NCBI GenBank assembly: GCA_020052975.1
Contig: JAGVOC010000323.1
Coordinates: 1 to 5,323 of the forward strand
Source: Desulfobacterales bacterium
GTDB taxonomy: Bacteria > Desulfobacterota > Desulfobacteria > Desulfobacterales > RPRI01
Length of the DNA: 5,323 nt
Direction of reading: 5' to 3'
Shown: positions 1 to 4,760 of the stretch, piece by piece
How positions within the stretch are numbered: position 1 is the first letter of the stretch
How the letters are laid out: every line of letters begins with the position of its first letter
Notes under the pieces: model-generated
The model's input: only the letters and a program-made list of their open reading frames with translations
Told to the model about the DNA's origin: nothing
The model's database searches: none
Translations under genes and position numbers: made by a program

Positions 1-666
1 CCATCCAGAGTTTTGTCGGGCAATTTTATGGAAATAATCTTTCGTTAATATACCACGATCTTCAAGGTACCTAATGAATATGGACCTCCCGATAAGTGCA
101 TGCGCGAATCGTACTTGATTTCCCTCAAGGCCGGCACCAATCAATTCTCGCCGTACTGTCTTCAGGTCCCGAATAAGGGCTTTGTCTGCACGGTTTTTTA
201 GATCGCCGAATCTCTCGTCGGCAAATAGTCGACCGGATTCCACATTGTCCCGGTGGAAATTTTGAAGCTTGCGGGAAACTTTTGTAAGATCGTGGAGGAG
301 TTCCAAGGCCCTCAGATTATTCCAGGCCTCTTGATTATTGATATTGATCGGCTTTTGAGCCAGATCATAAACAGTAATTTCACCGGGTGATGCGAGAAAC
401 AGGAGTCTTGGTCTTGCAAGACACCATGCCTTATTGAAGGCTTTGACTTTTTCTTCAAGCGCTGTTCCGCATTCAGCAAAAACAGCTACAGGATTATTTT
501 CAACAAAAAATATCTTTTCCGCGCCAACTCGTTTGGCAGCTGAAAGCCATGCACCTTTTTCCAGCCAGTCAATGCCATTTTGACCGCTTAACGGCTTATC
601 TGTTGCCGTGTACAGATTGCCGCTCTTGAAGTCCAATTGATCATATAAAATATTTAGAAGCGTCAT
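1..666 (-). CDS. N-terminal part of a large N6-adenine DNA methyltransferase / restriction-modification protein (runs off window)
   Basis: An uninterrupted minus-strand frame of 222 codons starts at ATG 666-664 and has no stop before base 1, so only the N-terminus is visible. A GGAG seven bases upstream of the ATG fixes the start. The segment at residues 84-101 (ARPRLLFLASPGEITVYD) and the helix at about 193-206 (GRSIFIRYLEDRGI) resemble the region ahead of the catalytic domain in large type IIG or Eco57I-like restriction-modification methylases. The helix matches the place where related enzymes carry an 'RLLFLYFLQ' type motif. The catalytic motifs (FxGxG, NPPY) would lie outside the window, so activity cannot be judged. 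If the assignment is right, the full protein would modify, and perhaps also cut, foreign DNA. The S24 repressor lies 124 bp upstream in the same direction. An alternative is the methylase subunit of a multi-gene phage defence system. Family assignment is recognition by eye. Confidence 0.7.
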   Translation of the reverse strand, partial: MTLLNILYDQLDFKSGNLYTATDKPLSGQNGIDWLEKGAWLSAAKRVGAEKIFFVENNPVAVFAECGTALEEKVKAFNKAWCLARPRLLFLASPGEITVYDLAQKPININNQEAWNNLRALELLHDLTKVSRKLQNFHRDNVESGRLFADERFGDLKNRADKALIRDLKTVRRELIGAGLEGNQVRFAHALIGRSIFIRYLEDRGILTKDYFHKIARQNSGW

Positions 667-681
667 AATCTTGCTCCAGCA

Positions 682-707
682 TTTTTGTATTGATGCTTGT
701 ACAAAAA
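682..707. promoter_or_regulatory. 8-bp inverted repeat upstream of the methyltransferase gene (candidate operator)
   Basis: TTTTTGTA (682-689) and TACAAAAA (700-707) are perfect inverted arms around a 10-base spacer. On the minus strand the site lies 16-41 bases ahead of the methyltransferase ATG. That position suits an operator or a control-protein box. A hairpin in the leader is also possible, but the stem is AT-only and weak. No convincing -35/-10 pair could be assigned to this gene. Its arms differ from the TTAAC/GTTAA motif in front of the repressor, so the binding protein is unknown. Confidence 0.35.
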
Positions 708-770
708 ATTAGAGAAAAGAGTTGGCGATATTCTGAAATATTCTTCCGTAAAAATAGTCTTAATAAAAAC

Positions 771-790
771 ATAAAAGGCTATGTAATAGC
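771..790 (-). terminator. weak hairpin just after the repressor stop codon
   Basis: GCTAT (778-782) and ATAGC (786-790) pair around a 3-base loop immediately after the repressor stop. On the minus strand the hairpin is followed by CTTTTATGTTTTTA. This has the layout of an intrinsic terminator, but the stem is only 5 bp and the T tract is interrupted, so read-through into the methyltransferase gene is likely. The remaining bases between 667 and 770 hold only the inverted repeat at 682-707 and the methyltransferase ribosome binding site. Confidence 0.25.
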
Positions 791-1441
791 TCAATTCATT
801 TCTCTACAGACCCATATCACTTTCCCTATAATTCGTATACTATTCATTTCTTCATCTCTAAAACGTATCATGGGATACCTTTCGTTTTCAGAAATCAATA
901 CAAGTTCTTTAGGTCGTTTCTCTAACCTTTTTACGACTATTGTATCAGTGAAACCAACGGCATAAATAGCGCCTGCCAATACCGCCTTTTGAGATTGGTC
1001 TATGAGAACAGTATCCCCATCTTTCAGTTCCGGCTCCATACTGTTTCCAATAATATCCATTAAGACCATATCTTTTGGCTGTCCTTTTCTGCCCAACCAA
1101 TCCTTCCGAAATGAATAAAACTCTTCAATTTCCGTTTCTGTTTCAAAGGATCCGCCACCAGCAGATAACAAAGCCTTAACTTTTGGAACTTCTTGGAATA
1201 TTTCATGATAGTTGTTTTGGTTCAGAATTTTTGGTCCTGTCCCCTTTTCCAACCAGTCAGGATTTACATTATGTAGCCGTGATAATTCGGTAATCCATTT
1301 TATTGGTATTGAATCATTCTTTTTTGCTTGAGTAATCGCGGCACGACTGACACTCAAAGCTTTCGCCAAGTTAGCTTGAGATGTAATTGTTGTGGCTTTA
1401 CGAAGCCTTTTCATGAATGAGTCAAATCGTTCGCTTGGCAT
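791..1441 (-). CDS. CI/LexA-like repressor: HTH DNA-binding domain plus S24 self-cleaving peptidase domain
   Basis: The 216-residue protein has the two-domain build of phage CI-type repressors. A helix-turn-helix lies at about residues 22-42 (QANLAKALSVSRAAITQA), followed by a conserved 'NPDWLEKGTGP' segment. The C-terminal half is an S24 domain. The catalytic Ser134 is in GNSMEPELKDGD, the catalytic Lys171 is in VVKRLEK, and a candidate Ala94-Gly95 autocleavage bond is in LLSAGGGS. In this family, RecA filaments formed after DNA damage stimulate self-cleavage and release of the DNA. The residues needed are present, so the repressor should be functional. Start ATG 1441-1439 lacks a clear Shine-Dalgarno; Met10 is an alternative start with no better site. 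Three overlapping inverted repeats just upstream suggest autoregulation. No divergent cro-like gene or phage genes are present, and the next co-oriented gene is a restriction-modification methyltransferase. It may therefore be a domesticated or defence-associated regulator. Confidence 0.9.
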   Translation of the reverse strand: MPSERFDSFMKRLRKATTITSQANLAKALSVSRAAITQAKKNDSIPIKWITELSRLHNVNPDWLEKGTGPKILNQNNYHEIFQEVPKVKALLSAGGGSFETETEIEEFYSFRKDWLGRKGQPKDMVLMDIIGNSMEPELKDGDTVLIDQSQKAVLAGAIYAVGFTDTIVVKRLEKRPKELVLISENERYPMIRFRDEEMNSIRIIGKVIWVCREMN

Positions 1442-1462
1442 GATTTTAAAAGATAATCTATA

Positions 1463-1498
1463 TTAACAAAAATGTTAATGTACATTAACAAATTGTTT
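1463..1498. promoter_or_regulatory. cluster of three overlapping operators upstream of the S24 repressor gene
   Basis: Three inverted repeats overlap within 36 bases. They are TTAACA-N4-TGTTAA (1463-1478, perfect), TTAATGTACATTAA (1475-1488, perfect palindrome) and AACAA-A-TTGTT (1487-1497, perfect). Together they reuse a TTAAC/GTTAA half-site. The cluster starts 22 bases ahead of the repressor start codon and covers the -10 region of its likely promoter. That arrangement fits cooperative autorepression by a dimeric CI-like protein. That the S24 repressor is the binding protein is inference from position. Confidence 0.6.
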
Positions 1499-1509
1499 AT
1501 TTTTGTCAA
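1482..1509 (-). promoter_or_regulatory. candidate sigma70 promoter of the repressor gene
   Basis: Reading the minus strand, TTGACA (1509-1504) is a perfect -35 box. Sixteen bases later TAATGT (1487-1482) is a weak -10, and it lies inside the operator cluster. A second TTGACA (1530-1525) has no suitable -10. Transcription would start around 1475 and give a leader of about 35 bases. The weak -10 makes the exact placement uncertain. Confidence 0.4.
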
Positions 1510-1553
1510 TATATTTTTCATTGCTGTCAAAATAATTCAAAATCACCTTTGGG

Positions 1554-1668
1554 GGGTACATGGGGACGCCCATGAAATTATGCGTTTCTATATTTTTAAA
1601 CGGGACGGCAAAGGGAACGTTCATCGATATATAAGTTGATCATATTTCTAAGTTCAATTTCAGTTCAT
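1554..1668. repeat. repeat A, left part of the composite repeat
   Basis: This 115-bp segment matches 3616-3730 with three mismatches and no gaps. Similarity begins at GGGTACA and stops at CAGTTCAT, where the sequence passes into the block holding the first SCP2 fragment. It contains GGGGACG, GGGACGG and GGGAACG clusters. Similar strings occur beside REP-associated tyrosine transposases in deltaproteobacteria, though no transposase is encoded here and that link is inference. Its last 46 bases (1623-1668) recur as the first 46 bases of repeat B (1806-1851) with two mismatches, so the two form direct repeats around the SCP2 fragment. The 680-base stretch 1442-2121 holds no convincing gene. It contains the operators, repeats A and B, the SCP2 fragment and a promoter. 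Confidence 0.85.
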
Positions 1669-1691
1669 TAACCTGGAACGAGAGTCGCGAG

Positions 1692-1793
1692 TGATCAGCG
1701 CCAATTATCATTCCCGAAATAAGATAAAAAAAATCTCAACTTATTTTTTGGTAACTATAAGATTCTCATAACCCAATTCTTTTAATATGACCG
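1692..1793 (-). pseudogene. SCP2-like gene fragment 1: last 16 codons plus downstream sequence
   Basis: Bases 1741-1793 match the last 53 bases of the intact SCP2-like gene (4761-4813) with three mismatches and encode VILKELGYENLIVTKK and the same stop. The 49 bases beyond the stop (1692-1740) also match the intact gene's downstream flank (4711-4760) with a one-base gap. The copy therefore includes non-coding DNA and is a DNA-level duplication, not a domain relative. It has no start and cannot be functional. It is bounded on the right by CTGACAGGGGAC and repeat B. Confidence 0.85.
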
Positions 1794-1805
1794 CTGACAG
1801 GGGAC

Positions 1806-1968
1806 ATCAATATATGAGTTGATCATATTTCTAAGTTCAATTTCAGTTCATCTGCCTGTACGCGGCCTCGTCCGGCCATCATGCTCACCACCGATTGAAT
1901 TTTATTAAAGCTCCCTGCAGCAAGTTCGCCGCGGCGAACCTTCGGCTGGGAATGCGCTTGCTGTTTCG
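1806..1968. repeat. repeat B, right part of the composite repeat, with a GC-rich hairpin
   Basis: This 163-bp segment matches 3685-3848 with about six substitutions and a one-base indel. Its right half folds well. GTTCGCCGCGGCGAAC (1924-1939) is a perfect 16-bp palindrome. CAGCAAG (1918-1924) and CTTGCTG (1957-1963) form a wider inverted pair. The copy ends at CTGTTTCG, after which the sequence is unrelated to the base following repeat C. The GC-rich, structured character resembles a dispersed intergenic repeat and contrasts with the AT-rich DNA on both sides. Confidence 0.85.
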
Positions 1969-1985
1969 CATCATCCTGAAATTCA

Positions 1986-2015
1986 TTGACATAATTTATT
2001 GAACAATAGTAGAGT
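1986..2015 (+). promoter_or_regulatory. candidate sigma70 promoter for HEPN/MNT pair 1
   Basis: A perfect -35 TTGACA (1986-1991) is followed after 18 bases by TAGAGT (2010-2015), which matches the -10 consensus at four of six positions. The leader to the MNT start would be about 100 bases and very AT-rich. Other TATAAT hexamers at 2057-2062 and 2084-2089 lack a good -35. The promoter starts 18 bases beyond the end of repeat B, so the module appears to bring its own promoter. Confidence 0.4.
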
Positions 2016-2121
2016 ATTTTATATCAGGCTTTAAGAAAATTCAGCTTTCAAGTATATATAATCGTTGCTGGAGTAATAGATTTTATAATAATGATATTTT
2101 CGTAAACATCGGTGGCGAGCA

Positions 2122-2412
2122 ATGGGCAAAAATGAAATTCTCTCAATTCTGCGTGATTATAAGAAACAGTTTGCCGACCAGTACGGAATAACTGCACTGG
2201 GTGTTTTTGGTTCGACCGCACGTGACCAGGACCATGATGACAGTGACGTGGATGTAGTAATTCAAATGTCAAAGCCGGATCTTTTTATTTTAGCCGGCAT
2301 TAAATATGACCTTGAGGAAAAATTTCATAAACCGGTTGATATTGTGACATACAGACAGAAGATGAATCAATTCCTGAAAAACAGAATAGACAGGGATGCC
2401 GTTTATGTATGA
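2122..2412 (+). CDS. MNT-domain nucleotidyltransferase antitoxin (MntA-like), pair 1
   Basis: This 96-residue minimal nucleotidyltransferase carries the family signature: G30-S31, Arg34 and S41-D42-V-D44 (GSTAR...SDVDV). A third acidic residue, Asp73, is in KPVDIV. The aspartates bind metal and ATP. In characterised HEPN/MNT systems the MNT protein transfers AMP onto a tyrosine of the HEPN toxin and blocks its ribonuclease activity. All the key residues are intact, so this antitoxin is probably active. The start ATG 2122 follows a GGTGG. The stop overlaps the start of the downstream HEPN gene, indicating translational coupling and a two-gene operon. The length is normal for stand-alone MNT proteins. 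Confidence 0.9.
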   Translation: MGKNEILSILRDYKKQFADQYGITALGVFGSTARDQDHDDSDVDVVIQMSKPDLFILAGIKYDLEEKFHKPVDIVTYRQKMNQFLKNRIDRDAVYV

Positions 2413-2776
2413 TAAAGAACTGACGGTTGAAGTATTAAAACAGATACTCAATGCGGCCGAGACAATAATGACTCGTTTTGAACCTGTCAAACAACTATCC
2501 GGTTTTACGGACAGTTCTTTGGGAATGGAAAAAATGGATTCCATTTGCATGTTGTTGATTGTTATCGGAGAATCCTTAAAAAACCTGGATAAAATTACTG
2601 AAGGGAAACTTCTGCCGGATTATCCTGAAGTCGACTGGAAAAAAGCGAAAAAGATGCGCGACATACTCACGCATCATTATGCCGATGTAAACGCTGAAGC
2701 TGTATTTAATACGTGCAAAGAAAAAATCCCCTCGCTAATAACGACAATTAATAAAATATTACGGGATATGGAATAA
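2405..2776 (+). CDS. HEPN-domain ribonuclease toxin (HepT-like, DUF86), pair 1
   Basis: The 123-residue alpha-helical protein has the HEPN catalytic motif R-x4-H-x-Y at Arg85, His90 and Tyr92 (MRDILTHHYADV), as in HepT toxins. It would cleave RNA when free, and Tyr92 is the expected AMPylation target of the MNT partner. The ATG at 2405 gives the usual N-terminus of the family (MYDKEL) and has AGGGA upstream. An in-frame ATG at 2396 is a possible alternative. It overlaps the MNT gene by 8 bases in another frame. No truncation is visible, so the pair should form a working toxin-antitoxin unit. The toxin and antitoxin roles come from family knowledge. Confidence 0.9.
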   Translation: MYDKELTVEVLKQILNAAETIMTRFEPVKQLSGFTDSSLGMEKMDSICMLLIVIGESLKNLDKITEGKLLPDYPEVDWKKAKKMRDILTHHYADVNAEAVFNTCKEKIPSLITTINKILRDME

Positions 2777-2803
2777 GGTCAATTCAAATCCAAAGTGCAC
2801 CAC

Positions 2804-2938
2804 TTAAGACAACTCATCCCAAATCGCTTGAGCACCGATATAAAGCCTGGCCTCATCGAGGTAATTCCAATCAAGATCTCGTGAACTACATAAAGCAAGC
2901 TCAAAAATACTCGGTCTCCGGAAATAATTGCTCAGGAA
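2804..2938 (-). pseudogene. possible 3' remnant of an unidentified gene
   Basis: A minus-strand frame of 44 codons ends at the TAA at 2806-2804 and is open back to a TAG at 2941-2939, with no start codon of its own. The translation contains well-mixed, coding-like composition, including YFRRPSIFELALCSSRDLDW and NYLDEARLYIGAQAIWDELS. It looks like the C-terminus of a real protein cut at its 5' side by the SCP2 fragment. No family is recognised. It occupies most of the gap between HEPN 1 and SCP2 fragment 2. Within 2777-3193 the only other contents are that fragment and the antitoxin promoter. A chance open frame cannot be excluded. Confidence 0.3.
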
Positions 2939-2949
2939 CTAACTTCCCC

Positions 2950-3134
2950 AAAAAGTCTCAGTTTATTTTTTGGTAACGATAAGATTCGCATAACCCAGTT
3001 CTTTTAATATGACCGGAAAGTACTGAAACATCGGTTTTACAACCGGAAGCAGTTTCAGCATCGCGGTGATTTTGCCGCCCTGTTTAACTTTCCCGCGGGT
3101 AACTGCGGCAATCGGATTTTCAAGCCCGTGTCAG
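2950..3134 (-). pseudogene. SCP2-like gene fragment 2: C-terminal third of the gene
   Basis: Bases 2963-3134 align without gaps to 4761-4932 of the intact gene with 10 differences in 172 bases (about 94%). The match continues about 13 bases past the stop. The fragment encodes the last 55 residues, from HGLENPIAAVTRG to LIVTKK. Just before that the Trp codon of the intact gene (TGG in FWHG) has become TGA at 3133-3131, and similarity ends there. There is no start and an in-frame stop, so it is dead. Its right edge lies only 11 bases before the -35 box of the Phd/YefM antitoxin. Confidence 0.9.
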
Positions 3135-3145
3135 GAATTTAATAC

Positions 3146-3180
3146 TTGCATGCACCATAATATGTACGCTATATTGTACA
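3146..3180 (+). promoter_or_regulatory. promoter and candidate autoregulatory operator of the antitoxin-toxin pair
   Basis: TTGCAT (3146-3151) and TATATT (3170-3175) are spaced by 18 bases. An inverted repeat, TGTAC (3163-3167) and GTACA (3176-3180) with an 8-base centre, straddles the -10 box. Phd/YefM antitoxins usually repress their own operon by binding palindromes here, so the site fits that role. The specific binding is inferred. Confidence 0.5.
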
Positions 3181-3205
3181 AAATAAAAACCTAATGAGAC
3201 GCAAT

Positions 3206-3487
3206 ATGCAAAAGTATAAAATCGATCAAGACATCAGACCCCTGTCAGAAGTCAGAAATGGCATGGCAACTTTTATAAAACAAGTTCACGACACCAAAAG
3301 ACCAGTGGTAATAACTCAGCACGGGAAAGGTGTCGCTGTTCTAATAGATGCGCATGAATTTGAAGCCATGCAAGAGAAAATTGAACTTTTATCAGATATT
3401 CAGACATCTCTTGGTCAGCTGGAAAAAGGAGCAGGAATAAGTAATGAAGAGGCTAGAGAGAAGGTATTAAAGCGGATACTGAAATGA
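3206..3487 (+). CDS. Phd/YefM-family antitoxin
   Basis: The 93-residue protein follows the Phd/YefM pattern. An N-terminal DNA-binding and dimerisation fold spans about residues 1-60, with DIRPLSEVRNGMATFIKQV, then KRPVVITQHGKGVAVLID and an 'EFEAMQEKIELL' helix. A flexible C-terminal tail would wrap the toxin. The family neutralises RelE/ParE-type toxins and represses its own promoter. Start 3206 gives the usual N-terminus (MQKYKIDQDI) and has a weak GAGA upstream. The in-frame ATG at 3194 would add four residues and has no ribosome binding site. The stop overlaps the next ATG by four bases (ATGA), the classic arrangement of such operons. The antitoxin is intact although its toxin gene is not. 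Confidence 0.9.
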   Translation: MQKYKIDQDIRPLSEVRNGMATFIKQVHDTKRPVVITQHGKGVAVLIDAHEFEAMQEKIELLSDIQTSLGQLEKGAGISNEEAREKVLKRILK

Positions 3488-3696
3488 GAATAATCTGGTC
3501 ACCCCTTGCTGTCGATAGAGCATCGGAAATCGCCGATTACATTGCCAGAGACAAACCAGCAGCAGCAGCAGCAGAAAAATGGGTTGATACGGTATTCTTA
3601 AAAGTTGAACAACTAGGGTACACGGGGACGCCCATGATATTATGCGTTTCTATATTTTTAAACGGGACGGCAAAGAGAACGTTCATCGATATATAA
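3484..3696 (+). pseudogene. ParE/RelE-family toxin gene truncated at the junction with repeat C
   Basis: The first 44 or so residues (MRIIWSPLAVDRASEIADYI, then a helix ending in KVEQL) match the N-terminus of ParE/RelE toxins, including the WSPLA strand and helix pair. At 3616 the coding sequence runs into repeat C and the frame ends after 26 unrelated residues (GYTGTPMI...TFIDI) at 3696. Family members are about 90-105 residues, and the C-terminal strands with the active or gyrase-binding residues are missing. The same foreign tail is encoded by repeat A, proving that it belongs to the repeat. No toxin 3' end was found beyond repeat C. The toxin is probably inactive. A (CAG)6 run encodes an alanine stretch at 3557-3574. 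Confidence 0.85.
3557..3574 (+). repeat. (CAG)6 trinucleotide repeat inside the toxin remnant
   Basis: Six uninterrupted CAG units encode a Pro-Ala5-Glu stretch in the loop between the first helices of the ParE/RelE remnant. Unit gain or loss keeps the frame, so it would change the length of an alanine linker rather than switch the gene off. The repeat may reflect relaxed selection on a dead gene. Confidence 0.8.
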
Positions 3697-3848
3697 GTTG
3701 ATCATATTTCTAAGTTCAATTTCAGTTCATCTGCCTGTACGCGGCCTCGTCCGGCCATCATGCTCATCACCGATTGAATTTTATTAGAAGTTCCCCGCAG
3801 CAAGTCCGCCGCGGCGAACCTTCGGCTGGGAATGCGCTTGCTGTTTCG
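3616..3848. repeat. repeat C, composite of repeats A and B
   Basis: This 233-bp element contains in one piece what repeats A (matching 3616-3730) and B (matching 3685-3848) hold separately. It begins abruptly inside the ParE/RelE toxin gene, which marks its left edge at GGGTACA, and ends at CTGTTTCG before the leader of HEPN/MNT pair 2. The right half carries the GC-rich palindrome (GTCCGCCGCGGCGAAC, 3804-3819, with one arm mismatch) within CAGCAAG/CTTGCTG arms (3798-3804 and 3837-3843). No terminal inverted repeats or flanking target duplications are visible. It is not a simple MITE; a recombination-spread or REP-like intergenic element is possible. Confidence 0.85.
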
Positions 3849-3929
3849 GTTCAGAAGTATAAAATATTGTTGTTTTGAGAGCGGTTTAGATATAGTATCG
3901 GATAGGTTGAAAATATAGAGGTCGGCATA

Positions 3930-4238
3930 ATGGGAAAAACAATACGCATAAATATACCGAAAAAACAATTGGAGCAATTTTGTGAGGCATATCATGTCCG
4001 CAGGCTTTCCCTGTATGGGTCCGCTCTTCGGGATGACTTCGGGCCGGACAGCGATATAGACATTCTTATCGAATTTGAGCCAGGATTCAAAACGGGTCTC
4101 CTCAAGATGGCACGCATGGAAAATGAGCTTTCGGATATGCTGGGGCGAAAAGTTGATTTGCGGACTTCGGGAGATCTGAGCCGCTATTTCAGACAGGAAG
4201 TGCTTGAAAGCGCCGAGGTTGAGTATGCGAAAGGATGA
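3930..4238 (+). CDS. MNT-domain nucleotidyltransferase antitoxin (MntA-like), pair 2
   Basis: This 102-residue protein has the minimal nucleotidyltransferase signature G30-S31, Arg34 and S41-D42-I-D44 (GSALRDDFGPDSDIDI). The third acidic residue is Asp76 in GRKVDLRT. It is expected to bind ATP and AMPylate the HEPN toxin encoded next to it. A GAGGT seven bases before ATG 3930 is a good ribosome binding site. The sequence is clearly different from the first MNT protein outside the motif (an N-terminal IRINIPKKQL strand and helix, and a longer C-terminus), so the two pairs are not a recent duplication. The stop overlaps the HEPN start, indicating one operon. Confidence 0.9.
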   Translation: MGKTIRINIPKKQLEQFCEAYHVRRLSLYGSALRDDFGPDSDIDILIEFEPGFKTGLLKMARMENELSDMLGRKVDLRTSGDLSRYFRQEVLESAEVEYAKG

Positions 4239-4566
4239 TTTTATTCGTGTACGTCACATGCTTGAAGCCGCCGGAGAAGCGGTCTTATTTGCCCGTAACA
4301 GAACAAGAAAAGACCTTGATAATGATCGGATGCTCACTCTTTCCATTGTTAAGTCGGTGGAGCTTATGGGCGAAGCAGCATCACGCATTTCAAAGGAATC
4401 CCGGGATACACATCCGGAAATTCCATGGAACGATATTGTTGCAATGAGAAACCGGCTGATCCATGTCTATTTTGATATTGACCTTGACCGAGTCTGGGAC
4501 ACAGTTACGGATGATCTCCCGCCTCTCATATCTGCACTTGAAAAAATGATTGTATACGAAGAATAA
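4225..4566 (+). CDS. HEPN-domain ribonuclease toxin (HepT-like, DUF86), pair 2
   Basis: The 113-residue helical protein carries R-x4-H-x-Y at Arg75, His80 and Tyr82 (RNRLIHVYFDID). It also has the conserved 'VKSVELMGEAASRIS' helix and 'PEIPWNDIVAMRNRL' lead-in of DUF86 proteins. Motif, length and context identify it as the ribonuclease toxin of the second pair, with Tyr82 the likely AMPylated residue. Start ATG 4225 has GAGG six bases upstream and overlaps the MNT gene by 14 bases. A longer TTG start at 4204 is less likely. The gene looks intact. Confidence 0.9.
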   Translation: MRKDDFIRVRHMLEAAGEAVLFARNRTRKDLDNDRMLTLSIVKSVELMGEAASRISKESRDTHPEIPWNDIVAMRNRLIHVYFDIDLDRVWDTVTDDLPPLISALEKMIVYEE

Positions 4567-4760
4567 GAAGATTGATTGGGACGAGAGTCGTACATCAAAG
4601 TATAATTACAGCAGGTCGGGACTTGCAGGACATCCCATAGTCTCCTTGTCAATTAAAAAACAGTGATTTTTATTACCCAATTAATTAAAGAGCTTAAAAA
4701 GTAAGTTTTTTGATCAACGACAATTATAATTCCTGAAATAAGATATAAAAAAGTCTCAAT
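4567..4760. other. spacer between HEPN 2 and the SCP2-like gene
   Basis: This 194-base, mostly AT-rich spacer holds no gene. ACGAGAGTCG at 4581-4590 recurs at 1679-1688 beside SCP2 fragment 1. The segment 4711-4760 is the downstream flank of the SCP2-like gene that was copied with fragment 1. The two genes converge here, but no GC-rich hairpin with a T tract is visible. Confidence 0.6.

Noticed and set aside
690..965. Plus-strand frame overlapping the repressor 3' end
   Set aside because: It lies opposite the well-supported S24 repressor and has no recognisable family; a shadow.
1475..1624. 49-codon minus-strand frame beginning MNVPFAVPFKNIE and crossing repeat A and the repressor operators
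   Set aside because: It has no ribosome binding site, overlaps the repressor promoter and operators, and its reading changes completely outside repeat A when compared with repeat C.
1554..1968. CRISPR array
   Set aside because: Repeats are long, few and irregularly spaced, without short uniform units or spacers.
2048..2550. Minus-strand frames opposite HEPN/MNT pair 1
   Set aside because: They are antisense to genes with intact catalytic motifs and have no family features.
3616..3848. Repeat C as a MITE or insertion sequence
   Set aside because: There are no terminal inverted repeats, no target duplication in the toxin gene, and the toxin 3' end is missing on the far side.
3702..3995. 97-codon minus-strand frame through repeat C into the MNT 2 gene
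   Set aside because: It overlaps the well-supported MNT 2 start and leader. The part inside the repeat is frame-shifted relative to repeat B by a one-base indel, so it is not under coding constraint.
4235..4652. Frames overlapping HEPN 2 on both strands
   Set aside because: The HEPN 2 frame carries the R-x4-H-x-Y motif and coupled start; the others are shadows.
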